The notes under the pieces were generated by a model. That model saw nothing but the letters and a program-made list of their open reading frames with translations. It was not told the origin of the DNA and ran no database searches. Positions 9,094 through 22,194 of a stretch of 64,000 nt of DNA are shown here, in pieces; positions within the stretch are counted from its first letter, which is position 1; each line of letters starts with the position of its first letter. The stretch lies in the NCBI GenBank assembly GCA_034440575.1, contig JAOTOL010001346.1, positions 109,501 through 173,500 on the forward strand, read 5' to 3'. The stretch is from Imbricaverruca yamaguchii (lineage: Eukaryota > Arthropoda > Thecostraca > Neoverrucidae). The translations under genes and the position numbers were made by a program.

Positions 9094-10335
9094 CTGTGGA
9101 AACAAGTACACCGCTGGCTGACAATTTGCGCACGATAAACCGTCTGGACGTTGCCCATTTTGATAATACTATCCTGGTGAAGTGTGTTGGAAGGAACAGA
9201 TACTTAACCAGTTGCCTCTCTGACCATGACAATATTACTGAGTTCTAACAATTGCATGCACTGACAATGCATCACATAAATTTAGAGGAAAAACAAACTA
9301 TACAAACCATTGGTATTCCAATGGTTTGTATTGGAATACCATTTATTTCGTATACCAATTAGTAATACCAATAATAGTCCCTCACACACCAAGCAGCTCT
9401 ACTTGAAATTAGACGGACGATGCGATTATTTCGTATCTTCCGGACAGAGACGCATCGTTGTTCTGACAATTGTTGGAGGGGATGACTTGAGTGCACACAT
9501 CAGGGTGGAATCAGAAGCCGACACAGTACATGTGCTTAGCTGGGGATGAATGGACACAAGACCAGACAGAACAGAAAGGTCAGATAAGCCAACATGGGAT
9601 ACTGTAAAACGGAGGGCAGTCGCGCACATTGCGCAGCTTACAACGAATTGACGGAGGAAGGGGCGAGGAAGGGAAGTCAGAGACTTGACAAACCAGATAT
9701 AATACTACCAGTCGAGCAAACCAGTAGGAGACGAAGGCACTAATAGTAAGCAAAACTGACAAGTCAGGCAGTCAAGTGAAAACAGCTGTCAAAATCCAAA
9801 ATTTTGGGTGGAAGGTGACAGTCAACATGATAAATATTTAGATCATATGTAACACCCTCCTTAATTGCATCTTTTAATGGCCAATGTGTAGTGTACCTAA
9901 GGAGTACTGATGCATAGAGTGCAGTGAGCACGAGTTTGTGATGGTAAGTTTTCTATTGCTGGTGGATACCACATATGCCTGAGTGGATCTGATTTAGCTG
10001 TCATTTAAATGCATATACGCAAATAAATGGTTTTTATTTAGATCTTGATATAAAAAATACAAATTTATTGTGCACATCAGACGCCCAACTATAAACGAAT
10101 TTGGTCACCATGGAACACAGCAACTGTCACCGTACCACATAAATGCAGCTCAATGTCAGCATTGAATGTTGTACAAGACTATAATTTGCTCCGTGGTGAA
10201 ACAGAACGTGTGCTTGTCTCGGTACTTGGTAACTTGCGCTGTTTACTGGATAGCAATGCACAACACATTTACAAAAAAGAAAACAACACACAACTGATCA
10301 TCAATGCACATGCAGGCATGTAGGATGCCATGGGG
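9094..10335. other. Presumed Deltex intron; paired hairpin at 9305-9341
   Basis: No exon was recognised. At 9305-9341 two alternative hairpins overlap: aaaccattgg pairs with ccaatggttt around TATT, and tggtattccaat pairs with attggaatacca around a 7-base loop. Forming one excludes the other. The rest shows no feature. Confidence 0.5.
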
Positions 10336-11190
10336 GGGGAAGCTCACAAGATCTACTTTCAGAAGACCTACGTTCAGTAGATCTACTTTTAGAGGATTTA
10401 TTTTCACAGGATCTACTTTCAGAACATCTATTTTCACAAGATCTACTCTCGGGACTGGGTTGTTCAGAAGATCTACTCGAAGACGAAAGTGTTCACAGGA
10501 TCTACTTTCAGGATAATGTTTTTCACAAGATCTACTCTCGAGACTGGGTTGTTCAGAGGATCTACAAATAGGCCTCAAGTGTTCAGAAGATCTACTCCCG
10601 AATGCAAATGTTCAGAGGATCTACTGAAAGCTGGAAGTGTTCACAAGATCTACTCTCGGGACTGGTTTGTTCAGAAGATCTACTCGAAGACGAAAGTGTT
10701 CACAGGATCTACTTTCAGGAGATTTTTTTTCACAAGATCTACTCTCGGGACTGCATTGTTCAGAGGATCTACAAATAGGCCTTAGTTGTTCAGAAGATCT
10801 ACTGATGGAAATGTTCAGAAGATCTACTACTGGAAATGTTCAGAGGATCTACTCGGAGGATGGAAGTGTTCACAAGATCTACTCGGGACTGAATTTTCAG
10901 AAGACCTACTCTTGGCCCGGAATGTTCAGAAGATCTACTCTTGGGCCGGTATGTTCAGAGGATCTACTTTCTGGACTGGATTGTTCATAAGATCTACTCT
11001 CAATTCCGATGTCCAAGAAGCATAAGTTCAGCTTTCTCTCGCTAGGTAGCAGCACGGTCTTGGTATTACCGCGTTGAATAAGGAATGAATGTCAGATTGA
11101 ACGCTGAAGCATAGGTAACAATATTTCTCGGTAGATGGCAGGATGATGCTATTGAATACGAGCTCGTGTGTGCCTGTATTGTTAGCGTTT
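10336..11190 (+). repeat. AGATCT-rich minisatellite block, copy 1
   Basis: It holds about two dozen variable 25-31-bp units around agatctact (for example ttcagaagatctactc), followed by about 170 bases of unique flank that runs through gaggtagcagcacggtc-like sequence. The whole block, array order and flank included, recurs in reverse complement at 22195-22925. Open frames through it are translated repeat and are not considered genes. Confidence 0.9.
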
Positions 11191-11571
11191 CATAGCTTGG
11201 CAATCGGCTGCCGTCCCGTGGGAAACTGATATGCAGAGTAGTGGCGGATAGAGAGGACGCACACATTGTTCGGACCTATTTGTATCTGAGCTTACGGTTG
11301 GCTTAAAATGTTAAATGCACTGTGATACTCTCGCAATATTTACATTGTATCCACCCGCAATATGGCGTTGGCCATTCCCTGGTGACGCCATTGACTAGCA
11401 GCCTGGGAAGGACTGAGAAAACGCAGCGTCTGTGGCGCTCCAAATTTGCTCCCGTCACGCCGGCAATGATTCTGCAGCGGGAACGCTTTCTCAGCGCCCT
11501 GCGGCGCTGCCGTAGCTATCGCCCATGCTGAGGCGGATGAGATCGTCATGTACTGATATCATTGTGCGGCG
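11191..11571. other. No gene seen
   Basis: Short stretch between the minisatellite block and a reverse transcriptase fragment; no motif recognised. Confidence 0.4.
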
Positions 11572-11937
11572 GTGCCGACATCTGCATGCATGCATCTACT
11601 GCATGTTATTAATAGTAGCATTGTGAACTGGAAAATCATTACAATAGTGCCGATAGATAAAGGCGACGATGCTAAGCGGTGCAACTATCGACCAATGTCG
11701 ATATTGCTGGTCGTGAGTAGGCTTTGTGCGCTTACAGTATGTACAAAACTGACGCAATACGTACTTAGTCTGCATATTATATTCCGTCAACAATATGGCT
11801 TCCGCCCTGACCTATCGACGAAGGCGGCAGTGCTTGCTTGAGCTGTAGTATATGCGACTAGCAATGTTGACAAAGGTATGATGATTTCATTAGTCACGGC
11901 AGACACCTCAAAAGCATTCGACAGTGTGACAGTGTTT
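11572..11937 (+). pseudogene. Non-LTR reverse transcriptase fragment (plus strand)
   Basis: The translation contains CNYRPMSIL (RT motif 2a region), QQYGFRPDLSTKAAVLA, one stop, then DKGMMISLVTADTSKAFDSV, the conserved aspartate region of motif A. About 110 residues of the fingers and palm are present. Both ends are missing and an internal stop is present. At about 11938 it changes without a gap into a reverse transcriptase on the other strand. The family is different from that neighbour; clade not determined. Confidence 0.8.
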
Positions 11938-13290
11938 CCCGATGATGTTCTATATAGTGCACCTGTGATTAATCTAGTTGCTCTTTTTTGTAATTTCTCA
12001 AGTCTGAGTGCATCAGATATTGTTATATGTCCGTCATATATAGTATCTGCATAGTCAAACAGAGGCCGAATGTAAATTTTATACAAGTTACAGAGGATTT
12101 GTTTGGGAATCTTACTTGCAGCAGGATAAAGGGGGCTTAGTGCACAATTGACCTTTAGGATAATATCGTTTATGTGACTATGGAAGCGCAAGTCGGAAGA
12201 AAATGTAAGGCCGAGGTGTTTATGATTTCCTATGATTTCCTAAGCATAGTCTAAGCCTCCCATTCTGAGATTTAGCGGTTTACTGATACTCTTACATGTG
12301 AATCTTTGTTGGATCATTTTTGCCGCATTAAATTGTATGCCCCATGTTGTTCCAAATTTGTGTATAATATCGAGATATTTTTGAATCGATTGTTGTGCTT
12401 CTAGTGAGCCTTGTATATGTGAAGCGTAAAGCGACGTGTCATCAGCGAAAACAAGGATTTCATTTGTAATCATGTCTGCCAAGTCATTTAAATATATTAA
12501 TGCCAAAAGGGGTCCCAAGACAGAACCCTGTGGGCAACCCGCATTTATAGTAGTTGGTGGTGAAAGGCTGTTTCCTACCCTTACACGTTGTTCCCTATTA
12601 TGTAAGTATGATTGCAGCCACATCAATGCAGTGCCGTCAATCCCACAATGGTTTTTGCACTTCAAAATAAGCCCTGCATGCCATATAGTTTCAAAATATT
12701 TTTGTATGTCCAAATATATACATGTAAAGTCAAGATTTCGATCTAAAGATGAATATAACGTATGTGTCAAGTAGAGCAACTGTAGTTGGGTCCCATGATA
12801 TGGACGGTAACCACTTTGCCTTTCAGAGAGTATATTGTTATCAGTTATGTGTGAATAAATTCGTTTAAAAACTAACTTTCCTATGATTTTGGACAAGCAC
12901 GATAAGAGGCTAATTGGCCTATAATTTGTGGGATAAAAGCATGATCCTTTCTTTTTGAATATGGGCGACACATTTGCTTGTTTCCATTCCTTGGGGAAAA
13001 CTCCAAGTGATAACGAATTGTTGAATAATTTAGTAAGGGGTTCGTAGATAAGAATAGCAATTAGTTTAAGCACCCTGGGAGGTATTTCATCGGGTCCTGT
13101 CGATTTATTTGGATTTAGATGGTTGAGTTGCTGAAGAACTTCATTTTCAGTAACTTGCATTTCTGCCAAACTTGGAATGCTATGATTATTTTGTGCGTCC
13201 ATAGAAGGTAGTTGCAAGTTATTAGGCGATTGGGATTGTTTCGCAAAATGGGCGTTCAAGAGCTTACAATCGTCTATGAAACCTAAACTG
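11938..13290 (-). pseudogene. CR1/Jockey-like reverse transcriptase, 5'- and 3'-truncated
   Basis: Reading minus from 13290, the frame runs KLLNAHFAKQ, NKSTGPDEIPPRVLK, NYRPISLLSCLSKIIGKLV, GCPQGSVLGPL and the catalytic FADDTSLY, then stops at 12240. The thumb region resumes in another frame at 12191 (LFDYADTIYDG, LEKLQKRATRLITGA) and breaks off at 11938. A 10-bp direct duplication (tatgatttcc twice, 12221-12240) sits at the frame break, though removing it alone would not restore the frame. No endonuclease domain or ORF1 is attached, as expected for a 5'-truncated insertion. Confidence 0.9.
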
Positions 13291-14502
13291 ATCCACCTTA
13301 AACTTTACTTCAATTACTCATAGTTCCTCAGTTGGACACGGTCATGTCGTGTGCGTTGGTAGACGCACACCGGCAGATGCTACGCCAGACGTTCAGCAAT
13401 GACACCATCATTGGAGGGCCCCGAGCCTTGAGGCCTCAGTCGGCGCGATTTTTTATCCGGTGCATCCATTGTAAGCCTCAAAGCATATTTTTATAAACTC
13501 TGCTCGATATTTCAAGGGTCCCCTTGTTTTTTATTGATATAAACTGAACCATTCCGGGACCCTGTGCAAGCTATGAGGCCACGGTGCAATTTTTCTGCTT
13601 CCATCGCGATTTTTCGGGAGGATGGGTCTGACGATTTTTGGGTTCTGGTACGATTGTCTTAGGCTGCGGCGCGATTTGTTTGGAGCCCAGCAAGGTTTGT
13701 TTGAGCACTCACTATCGCCGTTGTGGGGTCGGGCGATATTTTTTCAGGGGATTCCCAGCGTCATTGTTTTGAGGTGGGGGGTTTAGGCCTGCATCGACTG
13801 CAGTGGACTCAGCTTTGTTTTGAGGTGAATGGCTCACTTAACCTAACCACAAGATACCGTCTCAGTCTCCGTAACACCCAACCCTACATCTTGTATTGCA
13901 ATGTTTTGCAATGTCCTTTTCGCAGCGTTTTAAAAACAAATTGTGATGCCTATGATTATGAAAGTACTGAAGCCAATGTATTACGAGTCGCTACACGCCA
14001 TGGCCTAAGAGGATCAAAATGGCACAGTCCAGGTGGCAGCTTGCGAGGTTTCCATGTAAACACATGAAATAAACGTGACAACAGTAGTAGGGGAGACCGG
14101 GTCTAGTTGATGCACGGGATTGTTGATACAACACCATTCTCTCCAAAAGCATGAAGCCGGTTGTCATTGCTACTGTTGCACATGTTGCTACTGACACCCT
14201 CATCTCGCACAAAAAACAAACCCGAGTCCTTTCGACTTCTGACTGCGGAATGGTGACGATGTGACACATTTGTGGACCGAAAGTAAAGTTTAAATCCCTT
14301 TGCTTCACCCTTAATTTCTAATTTGTCGCCCACTTGTTATTTTTTGAAGTGTCGGCTATCATTACTATGTTCTCCCAACTTTGCGACTGTGAATGCGTTT
14401 AAATTCATTATTAAAATGGACTGAAAGTAAACATTAAATCCCTGATATATTACTCAAATTTTATTCCATTACATAAATTTAATCCAAGTTCTTCCTGGGG
14501 TT
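13291..14502. other. No gene seen; degenerate gcgattttt repeats at 13420-13720
   Basis: Between 13420 and 13720 the motif cgattttt recurs every 25-40 bases between G/C-rich words, the reverse-complement flavour of the repeat zone at 18.3-19.6 kb. The remainder holds no recognised feature. Confidence 0.45.
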
Positions 14503-14700
14503 GCTTTATGAGGCAGGGCTCTGTTGCTAAGCAGAGCTCGTTGCGTGAACCATGACCTCAACACCCGATCAATGAATTCCAGTTCAACGGCGGAATTTGG
14601 GCCGAAGGTTTGAATTGCCGTCAATGCACCGACACGGCGCCCGATCGCTCGTCCCAGGCCTTATCGGGCCGGCTGCGAACTGACATCTCCTCGCTACGTC
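14503..14700 (-). repeat. SINE fragment, headless
   Basis: It aligns by eye to the body of the SINE at 60172-60485 in the same orientation, sharing gaattccagttcaacggc and the cagagct/gtgaac and ctcgtcc-ggcctt blocks. The tRNA-like head is absent, consistent with 5' truncation. Confidence 0.6.
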
Positions 14701-16450
14701 TCCAAAATGATGAATTATGTTGAGTTTCGCCAAGGTTGTGTCAACTTGATTCGGTTTCCCCTGCCCAATGATTGCAACAATGACGTCTTTACAGTTTGCT
14801 TCACCTCAAGCGTAACAATTGTTGCTCTTGAGGTGAGAAGGCTGTAGCGAGAGAGAACATGAGCTTATCACGCGACGTCATCAGATAAGTACAGTAGATG
14901 CTATCCTAAAGTACGCCCACACATCCGAAAAATTAACCTGACTTCGACCGCTTTGCTTTAGACACGGGGTATTTTTAAAACATTTTTTCCCAACTGTAAA
15001 ATCAAGCATGTATTTGGAAGTTGAGAGGGCCCTGCCTTCCCAACTTTGAAGTTGGAGTGGCAGTTTCCCATACTGGCATCACAGTACCTACACCAATGAT
15101 GCATTTCATCTCATTAAACTTAAAAATTCAATAAATAGTACTGATATCAGATTACTTCCTGAACGATCTCCACAGCTTGAATGAGCTAATTCTTGCTTTA
15201 TTTGTGGTTAATAAGATGTATTTCAAGGCATAAATATACATAATTATTGTTCTAATTTTTCTGACTATGGAATGTCCACAAGAAAGTGAAAGCGGCACGG
15301 AGATGAGTTTTTTCGTATAACGCGCCACGGAAATGAGTCGCGTTTTTTGTTTTCACCGTGAATATACACGAAATCCGTTCCCGAAAATCCCTCTTGGGGG
15401 ACAGGATTTCAGCCCACACTGAATTAGAAGTAACTAACTGGCAAGTCTGGCAAGCGTTTTCAGTGGACGGCAAATGCTACTCTGCGCTAGTTAAGGTAGA
15501 AATTCGAATTATCACGGCCCATACAAAATGGGTAGCTGATTGCATGAGTTGGCTTAGATGCTGTACTAGCTGCATGTGCATGCGAGCAGCATGATTTCAA
15601 GCTTAATAATCCATACATTTTACATATCGTTCAGCACCTTGCCAATAAACATATGTGTATCGACCTTAAACCAGTCAACCACATCGGCCTTTGAATAAGC
15701 CGACCATCCGCTGGCGTCAGTTCCCAACAGCCCAGCCCCAAGCCGGCGTGGGAAGACCACGCATCAACTACCCCTCCCCTCCCCGACGACTGCACGGTAC
15801 AGTGCCTCACCCTCGCCGTACCGAGTGAGATGTGCACGTTGCCAGTGGCGTCTTCAGCTTGATCTCTAAGGACACTTACACATGACAGTGGCAGGGAAAA
15901 GATAATGAGCCAACGGCGCAGCAGCATACAGATCTGAAGATACTGGACACGTTGACAAAATGATGAACAGTTCAACAGCTGTGTCCGCCACTGCAGTCGT
16001 CCGTTTCCCAGCCTGCACGTCTAAGCGCCCGACGTCGCAGCCCGGTTCATATTTCCCAGAGGAGGCGAGCTGGCCGCGATCTGAACGGCCAGCCTGCGTC
16101 TAAAGCAGAGCTGATCTAGAAATGGCTAACTAATGGCGATCTTGCAATTTCTAATGGAGCACTGAATCGATACAAAGCAAATGAGTGTTTCATATCAGTG
16201 ATAAAAAGGCGTAAAATAACCTTATGCTCATAATAAAACAAAGACATAGATCCAAATTCCCACTGTATCTATTTCTGTCACAGGCCTTCCTCAACAGCAA
16301 ACATTTTGCTTTAAAAAAATCACAAAAACACGCCTAATGCACCTCATCTCGTGCCACCGCACAGTGAATCGCCTTCATTTTATATGTAACAATATCTACC
16401 TACTCGTAAAATACATACAATTTATGATCCGTGTGTGTATTATGCATGTT
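14701..16450. other. No gene seen
   Basis: About 1.7 kb with only short, uninformative open frames. No repeat or RNA gene was recognised. Confidence 0.4.
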
Positions 16451-16454
16451 TCAA

Positions 16455-17590
16455 CTGCGGCTGCGGTTGTATTGCATGTGTGCTTTCGTCAGGTGGTGTA
16501 AGGAACTGGGTTTTCTGAGGGCCCACGATGCTGTCATTGTGTTTAATGGAGGTCTTTTGGCCCTAATTTCAATTGGTTCGGTGATTTTGAGCTCAGCTAT
16601 ATCTTTGCAGACTTGCAGAGTAGATATGCTGAGTGTTTTAGAGTCCAAAGTGCTGCTCCCATGAGTGATTGTGAAGTGTTCGCCAAATGGGATATTAGCG
16701 GTTGTATTTTTAGCGTCTCCAAGTGCACATTAAGTCTGTCCCTGACAATGCTTTTTGTTTACCCTATATACGTCATGTCCCATGGTAGGCATAGCTGGCA
16801 TGTTATAAGGCAGACGCTGTTCCGTGTGTTGCATCTGCTTTGAAATCCTGCGAGACAACGGTGACACTTTTTTCTCCCAGCAGGACACGGGTGTTAGTTG
16901 AGAGCGGACTTGGTCAATGTTTCTGAAAGTGTTTTCCCACTCTGCAATGCCACTCGTATTGATAGTTTTAAGGTTTTGATTGCCGCTGTTATTTTTTTGA
17001 TGAGCTCAACATCTATGTAGGGAGGCTGACGAAAGTTGCGTTGTCTCTGGGGTCTGAACGTCGCGTTTGTGTATGTGCACTTCTCATGGGGTGTGCTACC
17101 TGAAACATTGCTCTTTTGATCATGCGAGGTGGTTTGCCAGAAACAAAGTGTCGATTTTTTGCATGCCATGAGTCTAGGCATTAGCATTAGGTCCGATACG
17201 CTTTGATCTCAATGTCTGTGCATACAAAACTGCTCTTTTTGTTTGGATGGGGTGTCCCGAGAAATATGGGGTGCCGCCATCGGTTTTATGTATAGCTCGG
17301 TCATGTGATAATCGTCCTTGTTGATGGTCAGAAGTGTTTCAGGAAAGGTACTTGTTGTTTACTAGAATGGTCACTGCGCTCCATGGATAGCTTTATGGAG
17401 GGACGGAAGTTGTTGAGAAAATTGAAGTAATCGTGGAGTGCTTTTGATCCGTGTGTCCAAATACCCAGGACATTATCAATTTAGTGCATACATGTTGTGG
17501 GCTGGTGTTGATTTGACGTCAGGAGGAGTGTCTCAACTGCGTTCAAGAATATGATGGTCAGTGGTGGAGCAATCCGACTCCCCATAGATG
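16455..17590 (-). pseudogene. Penelope-like element fragment with GIY-YIG-like tail
   Basis: Reading minus, the order is IDNVLGIWTHGSKALHDYF, LNNFRPSIKLSMERS and a frame-shifted MAAPHISRDTP-like stretch, matching the C-terminal RT of Penelope-like elements. Then follows a spacer and CNTRNSVCLITCQLC...TYIG, a stop codon, TKSIVRDRLNVHL, the layout of the GIY-YIG endonuclease domain fused to these RTs. After a further frame change comes EHFTITHGSSTLDSKTLSI...KRPPLNTMTASW, the usual C-terminal tail. At least three frame breaks and a stop directly after YIG make it inactive. The RT N-terminal half is absent. Confidence 0.8.
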
Positions 17591-18330
17591 CATCATGCAT
17601 ACACATACGGATCATACACTTTCAGGTGGTCTTATGTCAATGAGCAGATCACGACTGTGCCCATCGGGCATATGTGGAGGGAGCAGACACATACCCATCT
17701 CGTCCACAATACAGAGAGCATATCACTTCCGACCACTTCCCCCGTCCACAATACAGAGGGCATATCACGTCCGCCCACTTCCCCCGTCCACAATGCTACC
17801 AGTGAGCCTGGTAACCCGAGTGCTCGTCCCTCGCAGGCGACTCTCCCTCGTCGCACATGCGGTTCGCACATACCCTTCAGTTGGGTAACTGCGTATTGAC
17901 AGCACGTTCAACATTGTATTCAAATTATGTCGTTGAGCAGAAATGGTTCGATAAAATGGCGGTGTCATGGCATATGTAACAATCTCTGCTTAGCAAAGAC
18001 GCTGATCACAAAATTTAATCGATGAAGACATTTGACTAAAAGTACAAAACACCGAATTACAACGGAGACTACAAATGAGTATTTTCATCGTCCACTGATG
18101 TGCACGTCCAGGCTTAAATTTAAGAACCCCGAAGATAATTAGATGAATTTAGGCAAATTGCAGAGTATATATTTCTTAATAATACTTATGGTGCAAGCAG
18201 TCAAAAGGGCATAGGAATGTCGATGGTGTGCGATGTACTCCATAGACGTCATGGTTGAGCTATGCAATCATTGGGGCATGCACAGTGGCGTACCTAAGGG
18301 AGGAAGCACTGGAGTAGTCCCCTCTCCATG
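17591..18330. other. No gene seen; 42-bp repeat at 17697-17795
   Basis: Two full units and a partial third of a 42-bp repeat (cgtccacaatacagag followed by catatcac and cacttcccc) lie at 17697-17795. A cagtggcgtacctaaggg word near 18282 resembles ends of some DNA transposons but has no partner here. Confidence 0.5.
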
Positions 18331-19640
18331 ATAGGTTGTGGGCCCCAACAATTGCGCCTCGGTGCGGAAAAATAGCGTCACGCTACCTAAAAATCATGTT
18401 GGAGTCCCTTACAATCGCAAAGGGGCCCACACACATCAATGGGCCCGCCAAAAAGTCGCGCAGGAGTCCCTAAAAAGGAGGCTGGAGCCTCTCAAAATCA
18501 CACCAAGGCCCCTAACAATCACATTGAAGACCTCAAAAAATCGTCCCGGGACCCTAAAAATGAAGTTGGTAGCCCCAAAATGTGGGACCGGACTCGCGAA
18601 AATACTGTTGGAAGTCGCGCCGGACACCGATAAGTCACGCAAGTGCCCCATGAAATTACGCAAAGGCTTTAAAAGGTGTGATTGTGACTCTGAATCTCGC
18701 CGAGGGCCAAAAAGTTTATCCGTGGCCCCGAAAATGACGCTGGACCCGAAAAAGACTGTTCGGGCCCTCGAAATCACACTGGGTCCGAGAACGTCGGGCC
18801 GTGACCTCTGATAATCGCACTCGGGGCACACAAAGTTGGATCGGGCCCCTGAAAACCACGCTGGGAGGAGAAAACGTCGCACTGTGGTCCTTGAAAATCA
18901 CGATGGTGACCGCTCGCATGCCAACAAGCTTGCACCGAACCAGACAATTTGTGCCGGGAGAGCCAACTTAACACTGGGACCCAGATAAGTACAACACGAT
19001 TTGAGAACTAGCGCCAAATCCCCCTCAAAACATATCGCGCTTTGGCGCACTTTGGACCAAAAATTCATGTCGCTAGTCATATAAATCCTGGTCGGGTCAT
19101 CAAAAATTCCCCTCAGGGCTCCCAAAAAGGTTGCGTCGGCGGTCCCAGCTAAGCACAGCGTGGCCTCAAGATCGCATCGAAACCCGACAAAGATCAAGCC
19201 GGATCCCTTCAAAAGATATTCATAAAAAATGTATGTCCGAGCCAGGAAAATCGCTCCTTAGCTCAAACATACCACCAGATGCCTTAACATATCGCATACG
19301 GCACCTAAAAACGCACCGGAGGTTAAAAAATCGCCATGTGACCCCCCCCCACACACACAAAAATATGTCGCCGGTGGCCCGAAAAAATCAGGCCGTGGCT
19401 CGGACTTTGCATAATTCAGGAAAAGTCAACAAAAAATTGTGTCGAGCCTAGAGAACTGGCGTCGTATTCCCCGGAACCATGCGCCTGGACCTGAAATGTC
19501 GCAGGGGACTCCAGGACTGGAGCCCCAAATATCGTCTTGGGATCCCACAAAATGTGAGCGAGGAACCACAAATAAGCACAGGGGGATCCTAAGAGCGCAA
19601 CTGGAGAACAAAAATGCACCTCGTCCTCCAAAGCGTACCG
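18331..19640 (+). repeat. Degenerate ~30-bp repeat zone (ccctaaaaatc type)
   Basis: G/C words such as ggccc or ggagcc alternate with aaaatcac/aaaatcgc every 25-35 bases over 1.3 kb, too diverged for a sharp unit. Reverse-complement flavoured zones occur at 13420-13720 and 20880-21190. Open frames in the zone follow the repeat and are not taken as genes. Confidence 0.6.
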
Positions 19641-21734
19641 ACTCTGGTAAAAGTGGCGGGGCCTTCAGAACCATATACATTTACAAAAATATACACGAAC
19701 ACTATTCAATTATGTTTGCCTGCCAATATTTGTCTGCCAGATACCGAATAAAGAATGTTCAGCCAGCGATCACCCGTCTTTTTCTGCTTTTAATCCTTTC
19801 CATTTATGCCTCCCACACACATGCACTTAGCGGAAGTTGACGAAATTTTTATTAAACAGCAATAGTAATGGTTTCACTCGCACCAGGGAGATAAACCTAG
19901 TATAAAAAAATCATCCATCAGTCGTGAAAAGAGTTCTAAGTCAGGCAAGAAGTGTGAATTTGAAAGTACTTATATTGTGATGATAGTCCTTTTCAGCATC
20001 ACATGCTGCTGTTAGTCGCCTACCCCATCTCACTTAACGGCGAAAGTTGTTTGTTCGCTCTTGAAATTCTCGGGTTATCTATCCAAAAGTGCTCAATCTC
20101 GGTATTTTGCGAGATTCCTGGGTGCCACCCTGCTGTTGACTCTGACCCTTCCACTTTTTGAGACGTTCCTACACCTATGATGACTTGCAGCATATTTAGT
20201 TGTAATTAAATAATAATTGAGCAGGTCTCCACATCAGCTATTGTGCACAGATGCGCTACCTACATAGGGAATGGCATAAGATTAAGAAGCAAATAATTCT
20301 GATGTGTTTTGATAAACTTGACCCAGGTGGTCCCCATTTAGGAATCGTAAGCATGTGCTAAGATTACAATAATCTTATATATTACCTCAAGATTTCAATT
20401 CGTTGCCATTTCCAACTGGTATATGGTTAGCAAAACTACTGTTGTCAGATATGCGATACAAATAAATTAAGATTTCCCATCCCTGCAATTGATTGAATCT
20501 ATCATATCAAAGACCATATAATTGATGGCGGCCACCTTGAAAATGTCCACCATTTTTGTCAAAGGTCGAATCTGAGATGCCCATATAGGAGAAAAAATTG
20601 AGACGTAGCCTAGCTGTGCGCAAAATTTCATGACGGTATCATCTAACCCACGATACTTTCATGTATTGACAGTACCACTATGTCGAGAAGGGTAAAATCC
20701 CGCACTATCTATGACTCTTGGCCGGACCCTGGAATTAGAGGAAAAGATGCAGGGCTATAACCTGGCGTTGCAAAGCTGTACTTTGTCCCCAGAGACTCAA
20801 AGCATCAATCAAATTATTACAATTTGTGCCCCTGCACTTATGAGGTTCCACTGCAATACACTTTGCAATACATGTCACTTTGCGGGCCCCGGGGCTCTTT
20901 GGGTTCTCATGACGTCTGCAGCTCCTGTGTGCGGTTTGAGGGCCCGGGCGCGTTTTGACCCCGGTGTGTTTGGGCTCCTAGCACGCTAATATAACGTTCC
21001 AGCGCATCTGTATCAGCTCTATCCAGCGCTGTAACTCTGCACTGCAACTGTGTAACTTTTCTCCTGGACTCACTGCGTTTTGGAGGCTCCCGGGATTTTG
21101 TTGGGTTTCCGGTGACTGAGGGCACTGCTATGATTATTCATAGCCCCCGATGGGATATTTGGTGTCCTCAACACAAATTTTTGCTGCCCCAGTTCGACTT
21201 TTGTGACATATTTTGAATACACTTCATGGCATGCTATGATAGAAGAACCATGGCGGTGAAGATTGGTACGATGAATTGAATTCTCATATTTTTTGGTTGG
21301 GTGTAGGGTTACATGCGAATATAGGAGGTGTACAGTAATTTTTGGGATTATTTTCAGTTTGCCGAGGACATGTCATCGTGTAATGGTAATGGTAAATATT
21401 GTATCAAGGTATAAATTTATCAGGAAAAATACAATAGCTGAATGTCAGTCCATCTTATCCCCAAGTAATGGGAGGATCGATGAATTATTATGGAGGCACA
21501 TGTCCAGAAGGGAACCACTTAGCCTTTCAGGGGGACCTACGGTTGAAAAAAAAATTGAGGGGCACACGCGAGCATTCCCGCAGGGGCGCATTTTCCTCAT
21601 GGAGTGGCACCCCTGGCTATAATATTTGAGGCAGGGATACAGTCGGGTCTTCCAAGAGGAGCGCCTTTCCTTCAAAGGGGGAGGGGTACCCCTCTTATAG
21701 GGACTTCTCCTATGGGGGCATATCTGATTCTAGG
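19641..21734. other. No gene seen
   Basis: About 2.1 kb. A short G/C-rich segment at 20880-21190 resembles the 18.3-19.6 kb repeat zone in reverse complement. Nothing else was recognised. Confidence 0.4.
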
Positions 21735-21905
21735 ACAAGTGTACGTATGGCAGATGTACGTAAGCAAATGCACTTAAGCTCACATGTACGTATGGCAATT
21801 GTACGTAAGCGCAGATTCACGTATGGAAAATGTACGTATGCGGAAGTGTACGTAAGTGCAAAAGTACGTATGCGCAAATGTGCGTAAGCGCAAATGTAAG
21901 TTGTA
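21735..21905. repeat. ~15-bp degenerate tandem repeat (gtacgtatg)
   Basis: About a dozen units alternate tgtacgtatgg and tgtacgtaagcgcaaa with substitutions. No function inferred. Confidence 0.8.
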
Positions 21906-22194
21906 TCCGTGCCTGCAGATAATCGCATTTGAACTACAAACAATCGCTCTGGGGCCACCAATATTCCCGTCATGCCCCCCCAAAAAAAAAAAAAAAAATA
22001 CCTCCCAGTCAGTGCCACTCGTTTTACGGTAGGTAATGCTCGTTTTACCACAGATAATGCTCGACTCATGATGACGAGAGGTCACGGTTCACAATGCTAC
22101 TATTAATGGCATGCACTAGGTGTGGTCCAACAACAGCAAAAGCACCTTGAGCATGGTGATTCTAATGCTGTCAGCACTGCACGCGCGTGACGAT

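Noticed and set aside
12221..12240. 10-bp duplication as the sole cause of the RT frame break
   Set aside because: Neither one nor two copies of the 10-mer gives a continuous frame, so another indel must exist.
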